DNA of 64,000 bases from Argentina anserina. Taxonomy: Eukaryota > Streptophyta > Magnoliopsida > Rosales > Rosaceae. The position numbers and the translations under genes are program-made. The number at the start of each line of letters is the position of its first letter. Within the stretch, counting starts at the first letter, position 1. Under the pieces are notes generated by a model, which searched no databases, was not told the DNA's origin, and was given only the letters and a program-made list of their open reading frames with translations. The stretch lies in assembly GCF_933775445.1 (NCBI RefSeq), contig NC_065875.1:12475001-12539000 (forward strand), in the 5' to 3' direction. Below, one piece after another: positions 10,733 through 22,857 of this stretch.

Positions 10733-13700
10733 TAGGGGTGGACAAACTGACCCGAAAACTGAAAAAAACCGGACCCGAACCCAAACCGAATCCGAACAAA
10801 CCGAAACCCGAATCAAACCGAACCGAAAATAAAAAAAACGAACCGAACCGATTCTATTTGGGTTGGGTTTTGGGTTCAGTCCCTTAGAAACCGAACCGAC
10901 CCGAACAACCCGAAGTCAATAGTCAACGTTACAAAACGACATCATTTTGTCATATTTATAATTTTACATTATTATTATTTTTTTAATAAAAAAAATAGTG
11001 TGGTCGGCCTCACAGCCGCACATAATTTCTAACCTAATTGACCTAATGTATAAGAGGCGCATTATTTAGCCGTCGTGCTTCCTTCATAATGCGATAGTTT
11101 TATTTTAAACATAATATAAATGTTATGATACATTAGTTGACACTTAGGAAATCGCCAACTCTAATTTGAAATATGATCGATCGACACCAGCAGATGTGAT
11201 TGGTATATATATTTAGGGACCCCGTAAAAATTTCGTCCGTTTTGAACATGGTTTGACCGTTCGTACCTACGGTTAACTAAAAAAGAGGCGTTTTCACATA
11301 TTAAAACCCTATTGACCGGGGCTTTGCCAAATATATTTCTTTAGTGCGACCGTGCATGATAGATAACAAAAATTAGGTGATTCCAGATATGCAAACGGCT
11401 TTCGGCGTTCGCATATTTGTAATAGGTCCTCCCTTATGGCATAATAGTGATGTTTTCGATTTACCAAAAATTCTGACGGTTAAATGAGGTCCGAATTGGA
11501 TGAAATTTTTATAGGGTCACTAAATATATATACCGATTACATCGGCTGGTGTCGATCGATCCCTAGAAGTTTCCTTCATATAGTCGCTTCATAATGCGAT
11601 AGTTTTATTTTAAACCTAATATAAATGTTATGATACATTAGTTGACACTTAGGAAATCGCTAACTCTAATTCGAAATATGATCGATCGACGCCAGCAGAT
11701 GTGATTGGTATATATATTTAGGGACCCCGTAAAAATTTCGTCCGTTTTGGACATGGTTTGACCGTTCGTACCTACGGTTAACTAAAAAAGAGGCGTTTTC
11801 ACATATTGAAACCCTATTGACCGGGGCTTTGCCAAATATATTTCTTTAGTGCGACCGCGCATGATAGATAACAAAAATTAGGTGATTTCAGATATGCAAA
11901 CGGCTTTCGGCGTTCGCATATTTGTAATAGGTCCTCCCTTATGGCATAATAGTGGTGTTTTCGATTTACCAAAAATTCTGACGGTTAAATGAGGTCCGAA
12001 TTGGATGAAATTTTTACAGGGTCACTAAATATATATACCGATTACATCGGCTGGTGTCGATCGATCCCTATAAGTTTCCTTCATATAGTCGCTTCATAAT
12101 GCGATAGTTTTATTTTAAACCTAATATAAAGGTTATGATACATTAGTTGACTCTTAGGTGATCGTCAACTCTAATTCGAAATATGGTCGATCGACACCAG
12201 CATATGTGATTGGTATATTTATTTAGGGACCCCGTAAAAATTTCGTCCATTTTGGACATGGTTTGACCGTTCGTACCTACGGTTAACTAAAAAAGAGGCG
12301 TTTTCACATATTAAAACCCAATTGACCGGGGCTTTGCCAAATATATTTCTTTAGTGCGACCGCGCATGATAAGTAACAAAAATTAGGTGATTTTAGATAT
12401 GCAAATGGCTTTCGGCGTTCGCATATTTGTAATAGGTCCTCCCTTATGGCATAATAGTGATGTTTTCGATTTACCAAGAATTCCGACGGTTAAATGAGGT
12501 CCGAATTGGATGAAATTTTTATAGGGTCACTAAATATATATAACGATCACATCGGCTGGTATCGATCGATTCCTAGAAGTTTCCTTCATATAGTCACTTC
12601 ATAATGCGATAGTTTTATTTTAAACCTAATATAAAGGTTATGATACATTAGTTGACTCTTAGGTGATCGTCAACTCTAATTCGAAATATGGTCGATCGAC
12701 ACCAGCAGATGTGATTGGTATATATATTTAGGGACCCTGTAAAAATTTCATTCATTTTGGACATAGTTTGACTGTTCGTACCTACGGTCAACCAAAAAAG
12801 AGGCGTTTTCACATAATAAAACCTCATTGACCGGGGCTTTGCCAAATATATTTCTTCAGTGCGACCCCGCATGATAAGTAACAAAAATTAGGTGATTTCA
12901 GATGTGCAAACGGCTTTCGGCGTTCGCATATTTGTAATAGGTCCTCCCTTATGGCATAATAGTGATGTTTTCGATTTACCAAAAATTTCGACGGTTAAAT
13001 AAGGTCTGAATTGGATAAAATTTTTATAGGGTCACTAAATATATATAACGATCACATCGGCTGGTGTCGATCGATCCCTAGAAGTTTCCTTCATATAGTC
13101 GTTTCATAATGCGATAGTTTTATTTTAAACCTAATATAAAGGTTATGATACATTAGTTGACACTTAGGTGATCGTCAACTCTAATTCGAAATATGGTCGA
13201 TCGACACCAGCTGATGTGATTGGTATATATATTTAGGGACCCCGTAAAAATTTCGTCCATTTTGGACATGGTTTGACCGTTCGTACCTACGGTCAACAAA
13301 AAAAGAGGCGTTTTCACATAATAAAACCTCATTGACCGAGGCTTTGCCAAATAGATTTCTTCAGTGCGACCTCGCATGATAAGTAACAAAAATTAGGTGA
13401 TTTCATATATGCAAACAACTTTTAGTGTTCGCATATTGGTAATGGGTCTTCCCTTATGACATAATAATGGTCTTTTCGGGTAAAAACCCATCGGGCTTGT
13501 GGGTCTCGGCGAGCTTTTCAGATCCACGGGCTAAATGATGAGGCATAAGTCAATTAGGTATGAAATAATCATTAGACTATTAGTTTTTCATCTTTATGTT
13601 AAATTTTATACTTTTAAAATTAATATATAATATTACGTATTTTACATACGGGTAAAACCGAAAAAAAAAAACCGAACCGAACCGAACCGTACGGGTTGGG

Positions 13701-13827
13701 TTGGGTTGGGTTGTGGGTCACAGTCTCTAAAATAGAAAAACCGAACCGAACCGAACCGAATTTAAAATTTGGATTGGGTTATGGGTTTTGTCCAAAACCG
13801 AACCGAATGGACCCGTGTCTACCCCTA
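10733..13827. mobile_element. Large non-autonomous hAT-type element carrying a tandem array
   Basis: Perfect 8-bp target duplication GTGCTCGA (10725-10732 and 13828-13835). The ends are TAGGGGTGGA and, inverted, TAGGGGTAGA. Both subterminal regions are dense in CCGAACC/GGGTTGGGTT repeats. There is no transposase. Most of the interior (11081 to about 13475) is a five-copy 505-bp array. The element is 3.1 kb, large for a MITE. Only 74 bases separate it from the hAT element to the left. Confidence 0.85.
11081..13475. repeat. 505-bp tandem array (4 full copies plus a partial), each unit a foldback
   Basis: The marker CATTAGTTGA recurs at 11131, 11636, 12141, 12646 and 13151, exactly 505 apart each time; the fifth copy breaks off near 13475. 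Within a unit, a left arm (11175-11261 in copy 1) and a right arm (11474-11560) are inverted copies of each other, about 87 bases and roughly 80% alike. Both begin at ATCGATCGACACCAGC and contain TATATATTTAG and GTAAAAATTTC. The arms flank a spacer of about 210 bases. Small open frames in copies 4 and 5 (12648-12884 and 13153-13389, minus) are by-products of the repeat. Confidence 0.92.
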
Positions 13828-13835
13828 GTGCTCGA

Positions 13836-14563
13836 TAGTTCCAGCGATTCATTCCAGAGCGGGAGGCGGTCCCATGTGGGATATTTCTAGAAGAAACTTC
13901 CCGTAGTCGTTATGGACCACCCTCTAGTAATGTTGCAGGGGTTTTGCTCTAGGATACAAGCGTATGTTGCCAACTTGATTAGTTACGCCGGCCCATTATC
14001 CCATTTAATCATAACTTAAGCTGGGTGGTTATAGGATACTAGAAGTTAGTATCTCATCCCGTTATGAAGTGGCCTGACTTATGGGTTGTCAGTTATTATG
14101 ACATTGCCTGGGTAGCATAATGGTTTCTCTTGGATAGTTGGCGCAATGCTTGGTCATTAGTTGATACCTAGCATCACCGTTGGTTTCGAGAGAAACGTAA
14201 TGCGTTAGTATGATCTTTGTTCCTTCTTGGTGGACTCTGGTGACGCTCAGTTTCTCACCGTAACTCTTGGTCACGGGGCAATGCAAGGCGTGTAAGGCTT
14301 TAGGGGAATGGTTCCAAAAGGAAGCCTTGCATAAAGCTTGATTGCATATGAGATTTTTGTTTTGTTTTAGCCTTTATGGTCGAACTTGGTTATGAGGTTC
14401 AGTACGGCCAGACGACGCTAATGTTTTGGAGTGTAACTATAGAGTCACATACTGTTACACTACGTGCCTGTGCCTGCAAGATAAGTAGATGACGTTAGAG
14501 GTAAATCCGAAGGGCATACTCCAATCTTAACCCTCTCTAATTCACAAGTTAGCAATCATCACG
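13836..14563. other. No gene seen
   Basis: Sequence of balanced composition without a recognisable frame. It resumes on the right side of the hAT element and continues past the next one, so it is the pre-insertion host DNA, possibly an old LTR fragment. Nothing can be assigned. Confidence 0.4.
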
Positions 14564-15037
14564 CATGGCCGACCCTGGGGATGGCAAGCTGGGCCCATGG
14601 CCCAAAATTTTTTCTGTTTGCTTACTTTGTAGATTAATCATCTCTTCTTCTTCTTTTTTGACCTTCACTATTGCATTGTTTCCAAGAAAATCTCATTTTT
14701 TTCATACTTCCGTCATCTTCTTCTCTCTTAAATTCTTAATATTCTCCCTTCATTATGAAGAAGATCAATTGCATGAATCAAGGAGTTCGACTGTCAATTA
14801 ATGTTTTCCTAAATCAAAATTTATTTCTCTGCTACCTCTATAAATGGAAAGACGTAATGGTGATCCTTCACAATTACTGTGATATTCTAAATTCGATGAC
14901 TTCAGTGTTCAGAGTTTCATATAATCACATATTCTTCTTTCTGATTTTGCTAATAAAGAAGGTTTTTTTTATATAAAAAAAATTGTATAAAGGCCCATTT
15001 TTCGCACGGGGCCTCGAATCCCTCAAGGCCGGCCATG
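14564..15037. mobile_element. Short hAT-type MITE
   Basis: The ends CATGGCCGACCCTGGGG and, inverted, CATGGCCGGCCTTGAGGG resemble the CAGGGCCGGCCCTG ends of a common plant hAT family. Flanking 8-bp duplication: TCATCACG (14556-14563) and ACATCACG (15038-15045), 7 of 8. The interior is T-rich without a transposase. Confidence 0.75.
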
Positions 15038-15118
15038 ACATCACGTATTAGGTTGGGAAGAAATCAACTACCTCTACTTAGAAATCTAGAGCCTTTTTAT
15101 ACATGGGGGTGAGCATGG

Positions 15119-15557
15119 GCGTAGCCACACTAAGGCTAGACTGCTAGAGGGATCAAATGACCCATCTCATTTTTTAAACTCAAGCATAATTGGTTGAAAA
15201 TATTAGATATTGCATTTTAGTATGGATTTTGACCCTTATGACAATATGTTAAGGTCATATGATTGAGTAATTTTACCCTAATTTCCAATTATCAACACAA
15301 TTCTTAAGATTTGTTACCACCATTAATCAATGAATCTATAACATTTCATATATATATTTTGTGTACACATATATGTAAACTAATATATGTAATATTTTCA
15401 ACAATTAATATGAAAGTTTCTTTCATTTTTATGCGAATATATTATTCTTCCCATGGAACTCTTATTAATTTAGAGTCGGTGAAAATTTCCCCATCGTTAT
15501 ATTTTATTTACTTATTAACTCTGACCCTCCTAATTCATGTTTCTGGCTACGCTACTA
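15119..15557. mobile_element. Probable MITE, boundaries uncertain
   Basis: GGGCGTAGCCACAC at the left and GGCTACGCTACTAAGG at the right form an imperfect inverted pair around an AT-rich interior. A GGTGAGCA/GGATGAGT pair might be a degraded 8-bp duplication. No coding content. Confidence 0.35.
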
Positions 15558-16099
15558 AGGATGAGTCTTCTAGACACTTATGATAGCTTAAACAGCTGGA
15601 AGGACACGAGTTCCTAGCCCATGTGTGTGCGTTCAAAAACACGACCGGGAAATCCCATACCCTTAATAAGTGTCCAGGGTAAGTATGTTCGAACACGATA
15701 ATATGTTTTACAACAAATTTGTTCATAAACCAACCCCTTTGGATGATATTTTATTCTATTTTTCAAGTGACCATTTTATTAGGCCGAATGAGCTATCACT
15801 CGGGGCCGAGAGCAATTGGTATGCTCTTCCGCAAGTAATATTTTTTCGTAAGTTGCGATTTGAACAAAGGACCTACAATTACCAAGAGAAAAAATTGACG
15901 GGGTCACGAGATTGGGTTTCAACTCCTTCGTCCTACATAACATGAGTATAATCGTAGCCAACTATTATAGCATTTGCAAGTGATCATGGCTGATGTCCCA
16001 TGCCCCGTTATGAGCCATCCACCCACCCAGAATCTCACTCTCCCACTCCCAACAACAAAACCACAAACAACAGGAAGCCCCAAAACAAAGAAAATCAAA
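15558..16099. other. Upstream region of the RALF gene
   Basis: No gene. It should contain the RALF promoter and leader. The last 100 bases before the ATG are rich in CCACCC/CAACA motifs, as expected of a plant 5' UTR. A convincing TATA box was not found. Confidence 0.4.
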
Positions 16100-16459
16100 A
16101 TGCCCAAACTCAGAGACAGTTCCATGTTATTCTTCTACCTATGTCTCTTTCTAATCCTCACCCAGTTCTCAATCTGCAATGGGGCTTCAGTTCTTGACCT
16201 CAATGCACTCAAAGGAAGTGAATTTGATGTCAAAGTTGGGGACTGCATAACGGAGCCAGAGATGGAGTCAGAGATAAGTAGAAGAGTGCTGGAAATGCAG
16301 AAGAAGTACATAAGCTATGAGACACTGAAGAGGGACTTGATTCCTTGTGCAAGGCCTGGGGCTTCATACTACAATTGTCATCCTGTGGCGGCCAATCCTT
16401 ATAATAGAGGCTGTGAGGTCATTACAAGATGTAGAGATACCCAGGATATCAAAACTTGA
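16100..16459 (+). CDS. Rapid alkalinization factor (RALF) peptide precursor
   Basis: Secreted cysteine-rich peptide hormone precursor of 119 residues, single exon as usual. RALF peptides bind FERONIA-type receptor kinases at the cell surface, raise apoplastic pH and restrain cell expansion. Visible parts: a hydrophobic signal peptide (about residues 1-27, ending near SICNGA); an acidic pro-region; an RRVL site that fits the RRxL recognition of the subtilase S1P; the YISY receptor-binding motif; and four cysteines in the order PCARPGASYYNC, then NPYNRGC and TRC. A tail RDTQDIKT follows the last cysteine. This tail and MQKKYISY recall the RALF24/31 type. ATG 16100 is chosen over upstream in-frame ATGs because the signal peptide starts directly after it. 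The gene looks intact among transposon debris. Confidence 0.95.
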   Translation: MPKLRDSSMLFFYLCLFLILTQFSICNGASVLDLNALKGSEFDVKVGDCITEPEMESEISRRVLEMQKKYISYETLKRDLIPCARPGASYYNCHPVAANPYNRGCEVITRCRDTQDIKT

Positions 16460-17660
16460 GAAAAAGGGGTAGTAGCAATTCATTTTCCTGTTTTTTCGTG
16501 TTGTATCTGATGTGGGTTTTCACTTATTAATGTAAATTTGAGACCCATTTGTTTGAAGTTCTATACTAATGTTAACACTGGCATTAATTTTTTTGTGATC
16601 TAGGGCTTTACTGAGATTAGGCTGCTTACATGAATTGAGGGAATTTCCTTTCTTTCTGGAAATCTTGGTGGATTGGTAGATGATGGTGTCCTTCATTTAT
16701 GTAGAGAGTTAGAGGTTTATCATTCTTCTTAATCTTCTTCTTTTTTATGTTCTTCTTCTTCTTTATGCTCTTAATCCTCTTAAGAACATTCAAGGTTAAA
16801 TTTTCTCCTTCAAAGTTTAGATTGATCATGAAATTGATTAACTGGGTAAGTTGTTGGGTTTCTGTACACGTTAGGTATGTGGCTAATGGTAGTAGATGTG
16901 ATTAGATATCTCATATCTCTAATGAGGAAGACAGGTAATGTGGGTAAGGGACAGACATATGGCAGCGATGGACTTTAAAAGGGAAGACAAATCAATTAGA
17001 TCTTGCAAATAGTATATTTAGAATTTTCCCTCATTTTTTGTAGGTCACTCTTTAAGTTAAAAGGATTAGATGGCCTGCCCTACCCGTTTCCGTGATCATA
17101 AGCTGGTTTGTAGTGTAGATATCTGTAACTTTTTCTGCTTTAAGGCTAAACTCTGGTTTTGATGTAAGATTTGTTAATTACCTTAAACCCTAAGCCACAG
17201 TAGAGGCCATAAGTAATCATATATCTAGATATTCTAGTGAAGTTGACCATACAATGCAAGTCTAGTCTGTTTAGTTCAGGCTTTGTTAATCCATGTTGAT
17301 TCGTTAGATTACCAGTGTTTGGTTTATTTTCCGGTGCAATACCACTGCTACGTTCACATTGTTGGTTTGAAATTTGAGCATATAAGCCAGTGAGTTGTTG
17401 CCTTGACTAGTGGAGGATTGAACGGAAAGAGCTATCCTATCCAGTTGGTCAGATGGGAAAGGCATTCGAGATTTTCACACGGCTGGGAGGGAGTATAGAA
17501 GGCCATTGCAGTTCTATGATCTGTCTGTAGCAAGAGGCGTGTGACAGAAACAGAGCTGTAGATCTCCAGTGATCTGCACCGGTAATTTCAGGGAGGGACA
17601 GAAATGAGCGCCGTAAAAATGTCAGATAAGTTTGGTGTCCACCATCTGAGGCAGCATAGT
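16460..17660. other. RALF 3' region and intergenic DNA
   Basis: No further gene. The first few hundred bases are probably RALF 3' UTR. A pyrimidine-rich CTT/TTC tract lies at 16730-16775. The rest shows no coding signal. Confidence 0.4.
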
Positions 17661-17780
17661 GATCATGCTTGGAAGTATTGGGGTAAAGTAGTCATCAACT
17701 TACCATGCTTGGAAGCATTGGGGTAAAGTAGTTATCCGCTTACCATGCTTGGAAGCATTGGGGTAGCCAAGTTATCATGC
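17661..17780 (+). repeat. 40-bp tandem repeat, three copies
   Basis: Units start at 17661, 17701 and 17741 and share CATGCTTGGAAG(C/T)ATTGGGGTA. Copies 2 and 3 are nearly identical; copy 1 differs at a few positions. No protein frame runs through it. Confidence 0.85.
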
Positions 17781-17969
17781 CACCAGCCCACCACTAATGC
17801 ATCCCTTTTCTCTGCTCATCATTTAGTTGCAGTTGCTCAAGAAAGCAATATATACATAGAGAAGTGCAGAGAGGAAAAAGATGAAGTGTAAACTAGTTCT
17901 TGGTAAAAGTTAGTGTATTCACCACTGCATCACAAATTCACAATTATTAACCCAATAGCGAGGAAGCAA

Positions 17970-20900
17970 ATTGTCACATTCTATAATTCAAAAAAGAAAA
18001 ATGTTACTCTTATTGAAGTGATAACAGAAGTATTCCCGCGTGCCTAGGTACTGGACCAAGGTAAAGTATACAGTTTGAAATTGTTTTGGAGTTACTTCTA
18101 CATAAAGGTCCTCTACTTTTGTTCTTGAGATATCAGTTTCATAGCCAAGTAGGCAAGTACGTATCATCTTCCTATTGATGAAATCAAACATAGTTATTGT
18201 AAATTCTATCAAAAAGTTTCATATTTCGATGAACAAAGTGATGAGTTACTGGGTTAATTTCTTTGGTGAATTATAGTTCTGTATCTCCATGGTTACTAAT
18301 TAGCTGATGACTTCTGAGATCAAGTATATTTTATCAATTCAAATTCCATCTATTCATACTTCATAACTGAACCAATATTTTATTACATAATTTAGTACCA
18401 TCGGCAAAAGTTAAATTATGAATTACATACTTTCAATAGCGTGAGGCAATAAATTACACATAGAAGACACAAACTTGTGGTGAAGGAGTGTTTATCCCAG
18501 AAAATTAGACTACACATCAACGCATACATTATGAAAATTACATTTAAACTTGAGGAATGTTAAACTTAGATTTTAGCTTAAGCAGAATTTTCACAGCTCA
18601 AGTCCCAAGCAAAGTTTGCATTTCATCTACTAGTGATCGGCATTTAGTCCGATTTGGGGTGTTTATGATCACATGACTATGTTTCCAGCCTCGTAGTGTA
18701 CTGGAGATTATGTAACTCCATTGGGAATATAAGTCCAATCTACCTTGTGATATGAATACAAGTGTGTCTTTGTCAACCTTCTCAACAATAATTTGCAAGA
18801 AAGCAGAGGGAATGATTGGCATCAGTCATCAGAATAAGATGGACTGATCTTCTTGACCTCTAACTATTACTCATGGTTCCTTATCACCTTCTAGAATATT
18901 ATCCCTTCTTTGAGATCAAAATAGTTGTGGTAGAATTACATGTCGGCTAGGCTTTTAGGCTTAGTTTCTCCTCTCCTGTCTTTTCAGGAATCTCTGGCCT
19001 TGTTTCCTCGATCTGTACTGTTTCCCTGAAGGGTCACAGCTGCACAACATGGAAGCTATAGAGTATGGACACAAATTATTTACTTGAACTTAACCTTGAG
19101 TGGAACATGTCCAAAATCTATTTCTAGGAGCATTTAGGCATGTCCTCATTTCGAGACTTCCCTCCCTCTAGGAAATTGTTCATCTATTCTATCTCTCATA
19201 GCAGTGATCCATGGTAACGTTGGTGTTAGCTTAACTAACTAACATGGTGGGAGATTTCGGATCTGATTGACAATTTGGACTTTTTGTCCATGTTTTGTGT
19301 GTATCTCACTGTGTATTTAGCCAGAAAGCTGCAATACTGCTAGCTTCAAGTTTATGAAAAACTCTCACAAACAAATTTAGCAATTGGCAATCATCTCATG
19401 ATAACCACTTTCCTGAACATATGAAAGGAAATCTATATTCTGTAAATGCAAGTTCTCCTTGAGACACAACAAAGTGGGATGAACTCTATTCCCCACAGCA
19501 TCCACAGATGATATTTACTGCATTATGTATCAGTTCCTTCGCTTGTTTCGAGAAAGACTTGGAAGTATTATTGTACCTTCTTTTTTGGCTTGCTTGAAAG
19601 GTATACAATTTCGGAAATGGAAAAAATGAAGATGATTGCTTTTGTGGTACAAGTACAAACAACCTTGCTGAGATCTACTTCAAGAGTTTTCTTGACATAA
19701 AAGCAATGAAGCATAGTTGGTGTCTCAATGAGTGGTGAGCAGGTTCAAACAAGCTGTTACGGTTCCATAAATTAAATTATAAACATTGGATCTTCCTAAC
19801 TCGTAGTCTTATAGTTGTGTGCTAATGAAATATACCCAAATTTAAAGACAACTGCCCTATGAAGAACCAAAACACTGATATGAGTGATGTCTGGCTAATG
19901 ATAAATTGTACTGTGATCCATTGAAAAGAACACAGGATCAAACTGCTTTCAATATTAGAATTAGACTAGCCTTAAGACAGGATATATAGCTGCCGAGTGA
20001 GATTCAAGGATAGACAGCATTATAATGGCACGAATAAATCATATGCAACCTGCACTATAAACTTCGGATTAATATGTGCTAGCTAGGGCTCAAGTGGAAA
20101 TGGCCTTCTATATGTGCTCCCAGTTTAAGCTTTCCACTGCCTGACCAACTATCCACAGTAAAGCACTTCACAGACATAGAGAGTTATATTCAGTGATCCT
20201 CAAAGATTTATGATCAGTAAACCTAAACTAAATATGGAAGCGGAATCTTCTGCGTTCGCTGCCACATTTTAACTCATAGCAAACACCACAGGTTCAGTAT
20301 CGACTTAAAGATCATCGCTCAGTTCCATAGCCAAGAAGGAATTGTCACGTTCTATATTCAAGAATAGGAACTGTTACATTCTTGTTCAAGTGTACTGTCC
20401 CATCTGTAGTTGTCTTCGACTTACTTGTAATGTTGTCCGCTAATTTTTATTTAGTTGTCACAACAAAGTATTCTGTCCATTAAAATGAAATCAGGCAAGG
20501 TGATTGTAAATTCTATCACATGTTCAGGTTTCAATGATCAAGTTGTTCTCCTCTACAATGATTTTCAAGAAAGCAGAGGGAATAACGTGCGACATCAGAA
20601 GGAGAAGAAGAAAAACTAACCCTTCTTGACCTCTACAATAACGCATATGCTTCCTCACAGCCTCAAGAATACTATCCCTTCTTTGATATCAAATTAGCTG
20701 TGGAATTCGATGTCGATTAGGCCTTTTTGACATAGTTTCTCCTCTCATGTCATTTCAGGAATCTCTGGCCTTGTTTCTTCGATCTGTAGTTTTTCCTTGA
20801 AGGGTCACAGCTGCACAACATGGAAGCTATAGAGTATAGGTACAAATTATTTAGTGAACTTAACTTTCGAATGAAACATGTCGAAATATATTGTAGGAGT

Positions 20901-21610
20901 ATAACATTTTCTTATCCTAGGAAATTGTTCATAGATTCAATATCACTTCTGGGTTGTGAAAATGTTGGGGTTGGTCCAGTTTCAGGGATTCAGATCTTTG
21001 TTACCAACTTGGACTGGACCATGTTTTGTAGCTAAGTGTGTTATTAGCCAAAACGCACTGGGTTGATGATTGTAGGCTTGAAAATGCTGATAGTTTGACG
21101 CCCAAATTTGCTAGCTTAAAGCCTTCAACTGTATGGAAAGTTCTCACAAATTAGTATAGCAATTACCAATTGTCTCATGATAATCATTTTCTTGAACATA
21201 TGAAAGGAAATTCATGCTCTGTAAATCATTTCCATCTATCTTCTCCTAGAGCATTCGCAACTGATGTGTACGTTGTATGGTGTTATGAGTCTAGAGACGA
21301 ATTTCCGTTTGCATGTAATATAGAGAAGAGTACAAAGAATAAGAAGTTTTGTAGTAGCTTCTTCACTTGCTTGCTTGAAAAGGAAATTGGATATCAAAGA
21401 TGATTATTGACCTATTGTTGTGGTACAACTACAACAATACTTTGGGACAGGAATAGATCACCAAGAAACAAACCCATTGATGATAGGGACTTCTTCAAAG
21501 AATTTCTTGTCATTGAAGCAATGAATCGTGGCGAGTTTAAACAAGCTATAATTATTTATGAGCTGAATATGGATAAACAAGACCAGAGACCTCAAAATAA
21601 CCACATATAG
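17970..21610. repeat. Old segmental tandem duplication with decayed coding remnants
   Basis: Two diverged copies in direct orientation. Matching anchors: GTCACATTCTATAATTC (about 17972) with GTCACGTTCTATATTC (about 20344); ATGGAAGCTATAGAGTAT at 19049 and 20820; CATGATAACCACTTTCC near 19396 with CATGATAATCATTTTCT near 21177; and GGTTCAAACAAGCTGTTA near 19742 with GTTTAAACAAGCTATAA near 21535. The offset falls from about 2.4 to 1.8 kb, so indels have accumulated. The right copy keeps short plus-strand frames (20820-21035, 21170-21403, 21407-21610) that could be remains of a tandem multigene family, perhaps F-box/LRR-like. That identity is a guess. Confidence 0.6.
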
Positions 21611-22339
21611 TTACCAAAAATATAAAAAAAATAACCACATTAGTTACCGATAAGATGATTCTGCAGATGAGCAACTTTTCAGTAATGTAGCTACTTTGGG
21701 GGTTTGTTAAGAAGCACTGGATCGGCTTCGAAGACTTGGCCAACTCCCAGTTAAACTATTTTGCCAAACTCATCATCATTCATATATCAACAAGATCTCA
21801 GATTTGGTTGAACTGGAAAGCAACAATAGCTATAAAACGTCGCTTTTGCACCCACCAAAGAGACCAACAACCCACTACCATATTAAGCCTCACATTGGCC
21901 GATTTTAGACGAAGTTATCCCTTAGATTAGAAAAGTCTTCCAGGAAACAGCATACGCTAGTCTCACCAACAACGAATTGACATTTTAGAGTGCGGGCATC
22001 TTTCTCCGGATAATATAAAGAGTTGAGTTTCTCAATAGTCCCTTAATTCTAGTGCACAGGTTTATTTAATCCACAAACTTATAAAGTGATTAATGTGATC
22101 CCCAGAGTCTTATGTTGCTATCAACAAGATCCCTACCGTTAATTCTTTGACTAATTCCGTTACATACCCTTTTTTTTTTATATTCAACCTCTAGGTACTA
22201 GCCTTCAACATGCCAAAAATTCGCCTAACGACTCCTTGGTCTAAATCTAATAAAACTGGCGGAATCACTGCTGTCTTAAAGTGTTTAAATCTAAACTTTT
22301 CTAAAATAACAAAAAAGATATGCGAAATAGAAAATGAAT
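21611..22339. other. No gene seen
   Basis: AT-rich intergenic sequence between the decayed duplication and the endogenous pararetrovirus. No coding or repeat signal beyond short A/T tracts. Confidence 0.4.
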
Positions 22340-22374
22340 ATTTTTGTGACGGAATATGAGGCACAATCCTAGAA

Positions 22375-22380
22375 TTTATT
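22375..22380 (-). terminator. Poly(A) signal AATAAA of the pararetrovirus copy
   Basis: On the minus strand AATAAA lies about 300 bases downstream of the TATA box, in the transcript leader. Caulimovirid RNAs typically carry the signal soon after the promoter, so that it is passed once and used on the second pass. Confidence 0.55.
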
Positions 22381-22676
22381 TAAGCAAGCAATATTACAAT
22401 CATTAAACCTAGAGCCTCATTTTAGGGTAAACAGCTAAAACTGTTTAGCCACTCATAATTTTGAATTAAATTACAAAAACATACCAATATTTACTTGTAA
22501 TTGTAGCATACCTTAAAAATAGCACACCACACCCAAACATTATATTGTAATCACACTTACACTCACACTCTCACAAACTACTAATGTTTTTACACACTTC
22601 TCACTTCTTGAGGGAGATTCAGAACGCAATTTTCTCTCTTGTTTTTTTTATCCTTCTCAAGGAAGTTCTCCTTCCC

Positions 22677-22683
22677 TTTTATA
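22677..22683 (-). promoter_or_regulatory. TATA box of the pararetrovirus promoter
   Basis: The minus strand reads TATAAAA within ACTTATAAAAGGGAAG, a strong TATA context. It lies about 175 bases downstream of the end of ORF2, where a caulimovirid pregenomic-RNA promoter is expected. A TGACG-like motif (GCTGACGAATGAGG, minus, near 22795) about 115 bases upstream could be an as-1-type activator site. Confidence 0.6.
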
Positions 22684-22857
22684 AGTTCCGGACTTCAAAC
22701 TTCAATTAAAAATTCTTCAGAAATAAGTGGACGACAATGAATCTTATCTTGATAATTTTAATTTTATCAAAGTAAAGTTGTTTGTCCTCATTCGTCAGCA
22801 GCATTTTTAAAACAAGATTGAGTGTCTTCTTACGCCGGCAGCTTCTCAGCCCTCCAT

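Noticed and set aside
12648..13389. Two 78-codon frames, nearly identical, 505 bases apart
   Set aside because: They occur only because the 505-bp unit is repeated; other units have the frame broken.
11081..13475. CRISPR-like array
   Set aside because: Units are 505 bp long and contiguous, without short repeats and unique spacers, and this is a plant nuclear sequence.
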